Assembly: GCA_947455705.1 (NCBI GenBank)
Contig: CANGPO010000008.1
Span: 1-58,747 of the forward strand
Length of the DNA: 58,747 bases
Direction of reading: 5' to 3'
Source of the DNA: Actinomycetota bacterium
Lineage (GTDB): Bacteria; Actinomycetota; Actinomycetes; S36-B12; CAIYMF01
The position numbers were made by a program, and so were the translations under genes. Shown piece by piece: positions 35,088 through 43,127 of this stretch. Positions within the stretch are counted from its first letter, which is position 1, and the number at the start of each line of letters is the position of its first letter. The notes below the pieces were generated by a model, which was given only the letters and a program-made list of their open reading frames with translations, was not told where the DNA came from and ran no database searches.

Positions 35088-35897
35088 GTGGCCTCGACGA
35101 ACAACAGTGTCGACCGAGCACTCGATCTCTTGAAGGTCGTAGCCCGGTCTCGCGGTCCTGTGCGCTTCACCGATTTGGTCACCATCACCGGAATCCCGAA
35201 GGGAACCCTGCACTCGCTGTTGGCGAGTTTGGAAGCAGCGCAGTTCCTCGACCGCTCCGGTGAGGGGTATCGCGTTGGGATCGGTGCCTTTGAGGTTGGT
35301 ACATCAATGCCTCTCCCTGCCTCATTACGTGAGGCGGTCGCGCCGGCATTGGATCAGTTGGCCAGTAAGACTCATGAGGCGTGTCACCTAGGCATGCTGG
35401 TTGGCTCCGATGTCGTATACCTCGACCGTCGCGATACTGGTGAAGGCTTGAGATTTGCATCGCGTATCGGTCAGCGATTGCCAGCCCACGCCACCGGGCT
35501 CGGCAAGGCGATGCTTGCGCTCCTCGATGATGAAGAGATCGCGGCTCGTTGTCCAAAGGAGCTTCCGCGCGTGACACCACGCACCGTGGGTACTCGTGCG
35601 GATTTGATGAAGCTGATAGACCACGTTCGGACTCGCGGGTACTCGTTGGAGAGCGAGGAATCGACTCCTGGAGTGTGCTGTATTGGCGTCGCGGTTCTGG
35701 GGCCAGACGGCCCCCTTGGGCTCAGCATCACTGTTCCAGTGCAGCGCGCTCACGTCGATGAGTTGTCGCGCTACCTTCCTGATCTTCAAGATGCGCTCGC
35801 ACGCATTCACGACGTAGCCGTTGCGCGGCAATGGTTCGGCTCGGCAACCGGAGCGATTCGCTCTGATGCTCATACAGATGGAGCGGTGAATCTATGA
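35088..35897 (+). CDS. IclR family transcriptional regulator
   Basis: A 269-residue regulator: winged helix (about 8-65; RALDLLKVVARSRGPVRFTD, ITGIPKGTLHSLLASLE) and IclR effector domain (~75-250; HLGMLVGSDVVYLDRR, RLPAHATGLGKAMLALL, VCCIGVAVLGPDG). The GTG at 35088 is preferred because the family N-terminus starts here and earlier codons lie across the twin palindromic operators. The stop overlaps the zinc dehydrogenase by 4 nt, so the regulator is part of the operon it probably represses; the inducer is likely a sugar acid or pathway intermediate (inference). Confidence 0.9.
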   Translation: MASTNNSVDRALDLLKVVARSRGPVRFTDLVTITGIPKGTLHSLLASLEAAQFLDRSGEGYRVGIGAFEVGTSMPLPASLREAVAPALDQLASKTHEACHLGMLVGSDVVYLDRRDTGEGLRFASRIGQRLPAHATGLGKAMLALLDDEEIAARCPKELPRVTPRTVGTRADLMKLIDHVRTRGYSLESEESTPGVCCIGVAVLGPDGPLGLSITVPVQRAHVDELSRYLPDLQDALARIHDVAVARQWFGSATGAIRSDAHTDGAVNL

Positions 35898-36973
35898 CGA
35901 TGACTGACCGACCGGAGACGACGGGGTCGACACTGGCTGACATGGACGCACTCGTCTACGACGCGCCGCGTGTCATGACCATGCATCGAGTTCCTGTTCC
36001 GATGTGTGGACCGCGCGATGTCCTCGTCCGAGTTGCCTATTCGGGAATCTGCGGCTCGGAGCTCAGCGGGTATCTCGGACAGAGCAGTATTCGTCGACCA
36101 CCACTGGTTTTTGGTCATGAGGTCTCCGGCTATGTCGAGGCCGTTGGTTCCGAAGTAGAGCCGGTTGGCGCCTGTGCGATCGGTACCGCCGTGACGGTCA
36201 ACCCACTAGTTTCATGCGGTGACTGCTCGTATTGCGTGACGGGTCGGCAGCAACTCTGCGCAAAGCGACTGTTACTTGGTGCATCGCTGCCTGGCTGCAA
36301 CGCTGAATTCGTTCGGGTGCCCGCTAGTGCCGTGCTGGCAGTACCGGCCGGTCTGGACATTACCGACGCATCGATGGTTGAGCCGGCGGCATTCGCCATG
36401 CGTGCGGTTGAACTTAGCGGCGTAAAACCCACCTCCTCTGTTCTGGTTATTGGCGCGGGCGCAATTGGCCTGTTTCTCCTTCAGGTTCTCGGAGAATGGG
36501 GAGTGAAGAACCGGTACGTCGCTGAGAAGAACCCGGCGCGGTTGAAGATGGCTACCGACCTCGGCTGCATCCCGATCGATCCGGCTGATTCCAGTGTGAG
36601 TGCGGTTCTTCGGGGTGAAACCGGTGGCGAGGGTGTCGACGTTGCGTTCGATGCAGTTGGCAGTGGATCTACTCGCCGCGAGTGCCTGATGAGCCTGACG
36701 GTGGGTGGGACGCTCGTTTTAGTGGGGCTTCACTCAGACGAAACTGAGTTGCCACTCAATACCGTCATTCGGTCCGAGATCAAGATCACCGGCGCCTTTG
36801 CCTACTCCGTTACGAACTTCCGAAATGGCTTGGAATGGCTTGCAACTGGTCGGATCGGGCTTAAGTCGGGTGTGGTCGTAGCTCCGCTTTCATCGGGGGC
36901 CGACTGGTATCAACGACTGGTCGACGGCGATCCCGCCGCCAAGGTTCTTCTTCGCCCTGGAGGTGTGTCATGA
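35894..36973 (+). CDS. Zinc-dependent alcohol/sugar dehydrogenase
   Basis: A 359-residue MDR-superfamily enzyme. Catalytic zinc ligands C53 (GICGSE), H75/E76 (GHEVSG) and E163 (VEPAAFAMRAVE); structural zinc cysteines C108, C111, C114, C122; NAD loop GAGAIG (187-192). Resembles sorbitol/threonine dehydrogenases. In this operon it would oxidise a sugar or polyol, or an intermediate of the same route (inference). Overlaps iclR and the next gene by 4 nt on each side, a tightly coupled operon. Confidence 0.9.
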   Translation: MTMTDRPETTGSTLADMDALVYDAPRVMTMHRVPVPMCGPRDVLVRVAYSGICGSELSGYLGQSSIRRPPLVFGHEVSGYVEAVGSEVEPVGACAIGTAVTVNPLVSCGDCSYCVTGRQQLCAKRLLLGASLPGCNAEFVRVPASAVLAVPAGLDITDASMVEPAAFAMRAVELSGVKPTSSVLVIGAGAIGLFLLQVLGEWGVKNRYVAEKNPARLKMATDLGCIPIDPADSSVSAVLRGETGGEGVDVAFDAVGSGSTRRECLMSLTVGGTLVLVGLHSDETELPLNTVIRSEIKITGAFAYSVTNFRNGLEWLATGRIGLKSGVVVAPLSSGADWYQRLVDGDPAAKVLLRPGGVS

Positions 36974-38160
36974 AGATCGATAGCGTCGACATGTTCTATC
37001 TCGCGATGCCAGAGGTTCTCGACATCGGTGATGGCAGCCAGGACATGGTCTTGGTGCGAGTTCGCGCTGGAGATTGGACAGGTTGGGGCGAATGTGAAGC
37101 ATCGCCGCTGCCCACCATCGCTAGCTTGGTTGGGCCGATGTCACATAGTGCGTGTCACCCCGTGATTGATTCGGTTCTCGGTCAAAGGCTCGGCACAATC
37201 GCAGATATTGGTCGGATTTCGGACGAGGTTCGCGCCCGCAGCTTGGATGTTCTGCAAACTGATCACGCATTGTCCGGTATTGAAATTGCGCTATGGGATT
37301 TGTTCGGAAAATCTGTCGAACAGCCGGTGTACGAGTTGCTCGGCGCCTGGGGTTCAGGTGTTCCCGTGGGTAAGACGCCATACGCTTCAGCGCTTTTTGG
37401 TGACACAGCCGCTGAGACGTTTGAGAAGGCGCGCACCGCAATGGTCCAAGGATTTCGAGCTGTAAAGTTCGGCTGGGGACCCTATGGGCGCAGTACCGTC
37501 GCTGCGGATGCCGATCAGATACATGCGGCTCGTGAGGGTCTAGGGCCTGATGGCATCTTGCTCGTTGACGCAGGGACCGTCTGGGAAGACGACGTATCGA
37601 TGGCCGAGCCGCGTATTCCGGCTTTGGTAGAAGCCGATGCACTGTGGCTAGAAGAGCCTTTCGTCTCAGGTGCGTTGCAGTCCTATGCCAATTTGGCCGC
37701 AAAATCGGGCAGTGTGAAACTGGCTGGGGGGGAAGGTGCTCACACTCGTTTCATGGCTGAGCACATGATTGATCACGGTGGCGTCGGCTTCATCCAAATC
37801 GACACAGGTCGCATCGGTGGAATTGGCCCTGCCCACGAGGTGTGGAAGTACGCCCATGCGCGTGGAGTTCAGTTCGTGAATCACACGTTCACCTCGCACC
37901 TCGCCTTGAGCGCTTCATTGCAACCATACGCAGGTTCATCAAGTGACTGGCTTTGTGAGTATCCAGTGGAGTTAAAGCCACTCGCCCGCAATCTGACGTC
38001 CAATCACATTGACCTTGACACCGATGGCACGGTGCGACCACCGGCCGCACCAGGACTTGGCATGGATCTTGATCTCGATGCTGTTCGCGAATATCTCGTG
38101 GATGTCGAGATCACCGTGGCCGGCACGATGCTTTATCGCACACCTGAACTGACCCAGTAG
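36970..38160 (+). CDS. Enolase-superfamily sugar-acid dehydratase (MR/MLE type)
   Basis: A 396-residue mandelate racemase/muconate lactonizing enzyme relative. N-terminal capping domain to ~125, then the barrel with K166 (AVKFGWGPYG), metal ligands D200 (LLVDAGTVW), E228/E229 (WLEEPF) and E255 (LAGGEGAHT), D278 (IQIDTGRIGG) and H305 (FVNHTFTSH) as a His-Asp dyad. The KxK motif is K-F-G, so the second Lys is missing. Probably dehydrates an aldonic acid such as a fuconate or rhamnonate relative. The GGAGG Shine-Dalgarno is good; the start overlaps the previous stop. Confidence 0.88.
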   Translation: MKIDSVDMFYLAMPEVLDIGDGSQDMVLVRVRAGDWTGWGECEASPLPTIASLVGPMSHSACHPVIDSVLGQRLGTIADIGRISDEVRARSLDVLQTDHALSGIEIALWDLFGKSVEQPVYELLGAWGSGVPVGKTPYASALFGDTAAETFEKARTAMVQGFRAVKFGWGPYGRSTVAADADQIHAAREGLGPDGILLVDAGTVWEDDVSMAEPRIPALVEADALWLEEPFVSGALQSYANLAAKSGSVKLAGGEGAHTRFMAEHMIDHGGVGFIQIDTGRIGGIGPAHEVWKYAHARGVQFVNHTFTSHLALSASLQPYAGSSSDWLCEYPVELKPLARNLTSNHIDLDTDGTVRPPAAPGLGMDLDLDAVREYLVDVEITVAGTMLYRTPELTQ

Positions 38161-38180
38161 TTACAGATCCGCACGGATAC

Positions 38181-38206
38181 CTCGCACCACGCACTCGCAC
38201 CACGCT
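38181..38206. repeat. 13-bp direct repeat before the sugar-binding protein gene
   Basis: CTCGCACCACGCA (38181-38193) and CTCGCACCACGCT (38194-38206) in tandem, with a weaker third copy (CGACACCACGTAC) directly after. They lie in the 112-bp gap between the dehydratase stop and the binding-protein start; function unknown. Confidence 0.45.
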
Positions 38207-38272
38207 CGACACCACGTACGGCGCGATCCAAGGGCAAGACACGTAGTTCGTCCACCACATAAGGAGTAACGC

Positions 38273-39643
38273 ATGCGAAAGACAATCAAGGCAGCGGCTC
38301 TGCTCGGCGTTGCCGCGCTAACCCTGGCCGCATGTTCGTCTGGAGGTGGTGGCGGGGCCTCGTCACCAAGTGCCAGCGGCGGCTCGACGGCACCGTCACC
38401 CACGTCCACCGAACCCATCACGCTCACGATGCACTGGTGGGGTGACCAAGAAGCACCAGGTGCCAAGAAGTGGCTCGACGCCGCGATCACGGCCTACCAG
38501 ACTGCCCACCCGAACATCACGATCAAGGAAACCCTTGAAACCACTGATGGTTTGATTCCTAACTTCGAGGCGGCCGCGGCTGCTAAGACTCCACTGGATA
38601 TCCAGTACTTCTGGGGTGGCATTTACGCCCAGCAGCCACATTGGGCCGGCAACACTGCTGCCATCTCTGACTTCCTTCCCGCGGATGAACTAGCTCACTA
38701 CACCAATGCGCAGATGGAAGACTCGTACCAGGGCAAGATCGTGTCTGCCCCCTGGTACGTCAACCCGTCATTCCCTGTTCTGGTCAACAAGGACCTGCTT
38801 TCCAAGAACGGTCTTACTGTTCCCACGACATGGACCGATTTCCTCAAGACCTGTGACACCTTGTCCGCCAAGGGCATCCCGACCATCGCCGGTGGTGTGA
38901 AGGATGGCTGGTTCGGTGGTTGGCTGTACTCGATCCTGGGTGCACAGTCCGTCACTAGCCAGAAGCAGGTTCTGGATGCGGTTGTGGGCAACGCCAAGTT
39001 CACCGACCCAGCACTTGGTGACTGGTGGACGCGATTGGAAGAGTCGCAAAAGCACAAGTGCTGGAACAGTGACATCAACTCACAAGAGCTCTACCAAGCC
39101 CAGCAAATGTTCGTTGATCAGAAGGCCGCGATGACGGTTACCGCTGGACCGGATGCGCCAAACTTTGCGACAAAGGCAGGTGGCCCCGACAAGATCGAGG
39201 TCATGGCCATGCCTGCATGGTCGAATGGTCCGTTAGCTGGCAAGATCGCCAGTTCGTCGCAGACCCTGGGAATTCCGTCGTGGAGCGAGCACAAGGCCGA
39301 AGCCGCTGATTTCATCAAGTTCTTGCATTCAGCAGATCAGTTGCAGGCCTGGTACGACATAACGGGCTCCCTGCCGGCCGATGATCGTTTCGACCTCACG
39401 CAGGTGACAGATCCCATCAAGAAGTCGCTCTTTGCCGGTGGAACCGACAACGTCCCCTACATGGAGAACTTCATTCCAGCACAGCTTGACTCGGATGCCG
39501 TCTTCAAGAACGTCCAATTGGTCTTGAAGGGCTCAGAGACGGGTGCCGCTGCCGCTGCAGACATGCAGGCGCAAATGGAACGGTTGCGTACAACAGATCG
39601 TGAACTGGTTACTAACTTCACGAACTGGGCAAGCGGTCAGTGA
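38273..39643 (+). CDS. CUT1 sugar ABC transporter, substrate-binding lipoprotein
   Basis: A 456-residue extracellular solute-binding protein (family 1). Lipoprotein signal peptide with lipobox LAAC (Cys21), then a Gly/Ser/Pro-rich linker and the binding domain starting near residue 45 (ITLTMHWWGDQEAPG). The ATG has AAGGAG 6 nt upstream. It overlaps the first permease gene by 4 nt. Given the surrounding dehydrogenase/dehydratase genes, the ligand is probably a (deoxy)sugar fed into that pathway (inference). Confidence 0.92.
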   Translation: MRKTIKAAALLGVAALTLAACSSGGGGGASSPSASGGSTAPSPTSTEPITLTMHWWGDQEAPGAKKWLDAAITAYQTAHPNITIKETLETTDGLIPNFEAAAAAKTPLDIQYFWGGIYAQQPHWAGNTAAISDFLPADELAHYTNAQMEDSYQGKIVSAPWYVNPSFPVLVNKDLLSKNGLTVPTTWTDFLKTCDTLSAKGIPTIAGGVKDGWFGGWLYSILGAQSVTSQKQVLDAVVGNAKFTDPALGDWWTRLEESQKHKCWNSDINSQELYQAQQMFVDQKAAMTVTAGPDAPNFATKAGGPDKIEVMAMPAWSNGPLAGKIASSSQTLGIPSWSEHKAEAADFIKFLHSADQLQAWYDITGSLPADDRFDLTQVTDPIKKSLFAGGTDNVPYMENFIPAQLDSDAVFKNVQLVLKGSETGAAAAADMQAQMERLRTTDRELVTNFTNWASGQ

Positions 39644-40572
39644 CCGATGCGACTATGACGACCACCCGGGGGCCTGCGCCCTCGGGTGGTCGTCGCAGTT
39701 CGCGTAGGCCAGGTCCGTGGCATGCCGCGCTTTGGATTGCCCCGGCAGCGATTGCGATTGTGTTCGTATTCGCCTATGCGATCTATCAATTGGTTGTGCA
39801 GTCCTTCAAGTACAAGGGTGCATGGACTGGATGGGACAACTTTCGTATCGTCCTGACCGATCCGCTTTTTCTAACCGCGCTGAAGCACAATATGGAACTG
39901 CTGCTGTGCGTACCGGTGCTGATCGCGATCGCGCTGTTGCTTGCGATTGTTCTGTCAGAAACCATTCGCGGTCACACATTCTTCCGCGGTGTGCTGTTCT
40001 TCCCCTACATCCTGCCCGTGACGGTTGTCGGTGTGGTGTTAGGCCAACTGCTTACCCTCAACGGACCGGTCAATACCGCGCTGAATGGTGTGGGCTTAGG
40101 GAAACTTGCTGCCGACTGGTTGGGCGACCCCAACATCGCACTCTGGACCATGGGTGCGGTGATTGTGTGGAAGGAGGTAGGTTTCGGCATTGTCCTGTTC
40201 TTGGCTCGCATTCTTAGCCTTCCAACCGAAACCTACGAGGCCGCCGCACTCGATGGCGCCGGCTTCTGGCGTAAGCACTGGTCGATCACACTGCCGCAGA
40301 TGACGGGAGTCATCGCGTTCTACGCGGTGACCGAAGCCATCGTCATGGTTTCCTGGGTGTTCAACTACGTCTACATCATGACGAACGGTCAGGGCGGGCC
40401 TGGCGACTCCACCGTCGTCACCGAGCTATACATCTACCGCATGGCTTTCCAGAATCAGCAGATTGAACTTGCCGCCGCAGCTGCCGTCATCCTGTTCCTG
40501 ATCACGCTGCTCCTCGTCGTAATCTTCTTCCGCCTTCAGCGCAAGTCGCTACTGGCAGTGGTGGGTGAGTAG
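39640..40572 (+). CDS. CUT1 sugar ABC transporter permease 1
   Basis: A 310-residue MalF-type permease with six membrane helices after a Pro/Arg-rich cytosolic N-terminus. The EAA loop for the ATPase reads TYEAAALDGAGFWRKHWSIT. The GTG start overlaps the binding-protein stop by 4 nt, the stop overlaps the second permease start. No ATPase gene follows. Confidence 0.93.
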   Translation: MTDATMTTTRGPAPSGGRRSSRRPGPWHAALWIAPAAIAIVFVFAYAIYQLVVQSFKYKGAWTGWDNFRIVLTDPLFLTALKHNMELLLCVPVLIAIALLLAIVLSETIRGHTFFRGVLFFPYILPVTVVGVVLGQLLTLNGPVNTALNGVGLGKLAADWLGDPNIALWTMGAVIVWKEVGFGIVLFLARILSLPTETYEAAALDGAGFWRKHWSITLPQMTGVIAFYAVTEAIVMVSWVFNYVYIMTNGQGGPGDSTVVTELYIYRMAFQNQQIELAAAAAVILFLITLLLVVIFFRLQRKSLLAVVGE

Positions 40573-41414
40573 TGGCCAAGGTAACCAGTCCGATGGGACG
40601 CGTTGGCAGCTTTAGCCGATACGTCTTGCTCGTTGCCTGCACACTGGGCGCCCTACTTCCCGGGTACATCATGCTTACGGGGGCGTTCAAGACTCAATCT
40701 GAATTCCTCAGCTCGCCGTGGAGTCTGCCGGCCAATCCGACGTTCAAGGCGTTCGGCGAATCGTGGTCCGCGGGACTGCCGTCGTGGTTCGTCAACACCA
40801 TCTTGGTGACGGCAGGTGCCGTCGTTGGGGTGATGGTTCTCTCGGCTCTTGCAGGTTGGGGTTTCGCCTATTGGCAATTCAAAGGTCGTGAGACGCTGCT
40901 CGGCATCATCGTCAGCCTCATGGTCGTGCCACCAGTGGTATTGCTCATTCCACTGTTCCAATTTGGTGCGCAGCTTGGTTGGATCTCAACGTTCAGAATC
41001 CTGATCCTGATCTACATCGGTCTGATGCTGCCGTTCTCGATCTACCTACTTGCCAACTTCTTCTCTGCGATTCCACACTCACTGCTCGAAGCTGCCCAGA
41101 TTGACGGTGCGTCCACAGGAGCCATTTTCCGTCGCATCGTTCTTCCCCTGTCGGGGCCGCCGATTGCAACGTTGGCCGTCGTGAACATCCTGTGGGCGTG
41201 GAATGAACTCCTGCTTGCGCTCGTCTTCCTACAGGATCCCGAGAAGCACACGTTGATGGTTGGCATCGCTGGATTCCGTGGCCGCTACAGCCTCGACATT
41301 CCTACGGTGATGGCCGGCCTAACCCTCGTGACGCTCCCTCTGGTGATCGCGTACCTTGTCGGTCAACGGTTCTTCATTCAGGGGCTCACGGCTGGAGGTA
41401 TCAAGGGTGAGTGA
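40572..41414 (+). CDS. CUT1 sugar ABC transporter permease 2
   Basis: A 280-residue MalG-type permease with six helices and EAA loop LLEAAQIDGASTGAIFRRIV. The GTG shares its first base with the end of the previous stop (TAGTG). Its end overlaps the SDR start by 8 nt. Works with the binding protein at 38273 and the permease at 39640; the ATPase must be supplied from elsewhere. Confidence 0.93.
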   Translation: MAKVTSPMGRVGSFSRYVLLVACTLGALLPGYIMLTGAFKTQSEFLSSPWSLPANPTFKAFGESWSAGLPSWFVNTILVTAGAVVGVMVLSALAGWGFAYWQFKGRETLLGIIVSLMVVPPVVLLIPLFQFGAQLGWISTFRILILIYIGLMLPFSIYLLANFFSAIPHSLLEAAQIDGASTGAIFRRIVLPLSGPPIATLAVVNILWAWNELLLALVFLQDPEKHTLMVGIAGFRGRYSLDIPTVMAGLTLVTLPLVIAYLVGQRFFIQGLTAGGIKGE

Positions 41415-42171
41415 CTTCCAGGGTTCTGCGGTACCCGGCACATTTTCGGGACGTCGGGCTATCGTCACTGGCGGAGCCAACGGAATCGGCGCTGCCATCG
41501 TTGACCGTCTGGTTACCTTAGGCGCGCGCGTGTGTGTGCTCGACATCGAAGACGCCTCGGCTGGTGAATCGTACGTTCATGTTGATCTGACGGATCTTGC
41601 GGCCGTGCCAACTGCTGCGACGCAGGCGATCGACGCTTTGGGCGGAGTTGACGTCTTAGTCAATTGTGCAGGGATCTCCGACTCGTTCGATCTGCGTGAG
41701 CTGGAACTCGCTCGTTACCAGCGCGTTCTGAACGTGAATCTTCATTCGCCCATCATCTTGATGAGCACATGTGGCCGGGTGATGGCCGGTCAAGGTTATG
41801 GACGAATCGTTAACGTCACGAGCGTTCATGGGCTTGTGAGTGAACCCGGATGTATTGCCTATGACACGTCCAAAGGTGGTCTGAACTCAGCGACTCGCGT
41901 TGCGTCCATCGACTTGGCTGATGGCGGCGTTCTGGTAAACGCAGTCGCCCCAGGGTTTGTCGACACGCGGATGGCGGTTGCCGATGGTGTGAATGAGCTC
42001 GAGTCGACGTGGTTCAAGAACATCTACGTCGACAATGCAGAGATCCCGCTACGCCGTGCGGCACACGCACATGAAATTGCTCGAACAGTCGCGTGGCTTG
42101 CCAGTGAGGACAACACCTATCTGACTGGTCAAGTGATCACAGTTGACGGCGGTATGGCTGCACGCATGTAG
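41407..42171 (+). CDS. Short-chain dehydrogenase (possible deoxy-keto-acid dehydrogenase)
   Basis: A 254-residue classical SDR: TGGANGIGAA nucleotide loop, NCAGIS, Ser in VTSVHG, YDTSKGG, ending QVITVDGGM. The GTG at 41407 is chosen because GGAGG precedes it and it overlaps the permease stop by 8 nt. Placed between the dehydratase/importer and the FAH hydrolase, it fits the step that oxidises a 2-keto-3-deoxy acid to its 2,4-diketo form in the non-phosphorylative L-fucose/L-rhamnose routes (inference). Confidence 0.88.
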   Translation: MSDFQGSAVPGTFSGRRAIVTGGANGIGAAIVDRLVTLGARVCVLDIEDASAGESYVHVDLTDLAAVPTAATQAIDALGGVDVLVNCAGISDSFDLRELELARYQRVLNVNLHSPIILMSTCGRVMAGQGYGRIVNVTSVHGLVSEPGCIAYDTSKGGLNSATRVASIDLADGGVLVNAVAPGFVDTRMAVADGVNELESTWFKNIYVDNAEIPLRRAAHAHEIARTVAWLASEDNTYLTGQVITVDGGMAARM

Positions 42172-42249
42172 TCGCTCGTACGCTCCGAGCAATGTGCTCC
42201 GAGCGAACTTAGAACATGAAGTAAAACGATTTAATGAAAGGTTGCCCCG

Positions 42250-43104
42250 GTGTATATCGCGCGATTCGGTTCAGTTGGTAACGAAAAGCCGGCGGTCGGC
42301 TCTGGAGATGGACGTTGGTTTGACCCAACGGGGATCACGGGTTTCGACGTACACGATCTCGTCGACGTTGATGGCATTGCCAAAGTAGCTGCCGTACTTG
42401 CCGCAGGTGGTCTGCCGGAACTCAGCGTTGACGGACTGCGCATCGGCGCGCCTATCCCTCGCCCCGGAAGCATTATCTGCATTGGGCTGAATTATGCCGA
42501 CCATGCTGCCGAGTCAGGCATGCCGATCCCAGCCGAACCGATCGTCTTCATGAAGAAGTCCAATACTCTCATCGGCCCGAACGACACCGTGCACATTCCG
42601 CGGACCTCAGTTAAGGCCGATTGGGAAGTTGAGTTGGGCATCGTGATTGGCAAGACCACGCGGTACCTGAGCAGTCCTGCCGAAAGTGCTGACTACATCG
42701 CGGGTTACGTGGTCTCCAACGATGTGTCCGAGCGTGAGTTCCAACTCGAGCGGGGCGGTCAGTGGGACAAGGGTAAGTCATGCGAGACGTTCAATCCGTG
42801 TGGGCCTTGGCTGGCCACGGCTGATGAACTTGGCGACATTCTTGAACTCGACATGTGGTTGGACGTCAACGGAGTTCGTCGTCAGACCGGCTCGACCGCG
42901 ACGATGATTTTCGATCCGTTCTTCCTCGTTCACTACCTGAGTCAGTTCATGGTTCTCGAACCGGGTGACCTCATCAGCACTGGTACTCCGCCGGGCGTCG
43001 GCATGGGCATGAAGCCGCCGACGTACTTGGCAGACGGGGACGTCATGGAGTTAGGTATCGCCGGCCTTGGCTCCCAGCGGCAAGAGGTTATCGACGCGCC
43101 CTAA
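42250..43104 (+). CDS. Fumarylacetoacetate hydrolase family protein
   Basis: A 284-residue FAH-fold metal enzyme. Metal ligands E126 and E128 (WEVELGIVIG) and D158 (SNDVSEREFQ); other marks are CIGLNYADHAAESG, KGKSCETFNPCGPW and STGTPPGVGMG. These match the group including 2,4-diketo-3-deoxy-L-fuconate hydrolase and ureidoglycolate lyase-like enzymes. With the upstream SDR it would split a 2,4-diketo acid to pyruvate plus lactate (inference). The GTG start has GAAAGG upstream; 78 bp from the SDR. Last gene of the operon. Confidence 0.9.
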   Translation: MYIARFGSVGNEKPAVGSGDGRWFDPTGITGFDVHDLVDVDGIAKVAAVLAAGGLPELSVDGLRIGAPIPRPGSIICIGLNYADHAAESGMPIPAEPIVFMKKSNTLIGPNDTVHIPRTSVKADWEVELGIVIGKTTRYLSSPAESADYIAGYVVSNDVSEREFQLERGGQWDKGKSCETFNPCGPWLATADELGDILELDMWLDVNGVRRQTGSTATMIFDPFFLVHYLSQFMVLEPGDLISTGTPPGVGMGMKPPTYLADGDVMELGIAGLGSQRQEVIDAP

Positions 43105-43127
43105 TGTCGCAACTTTCCGCGGCGAAT

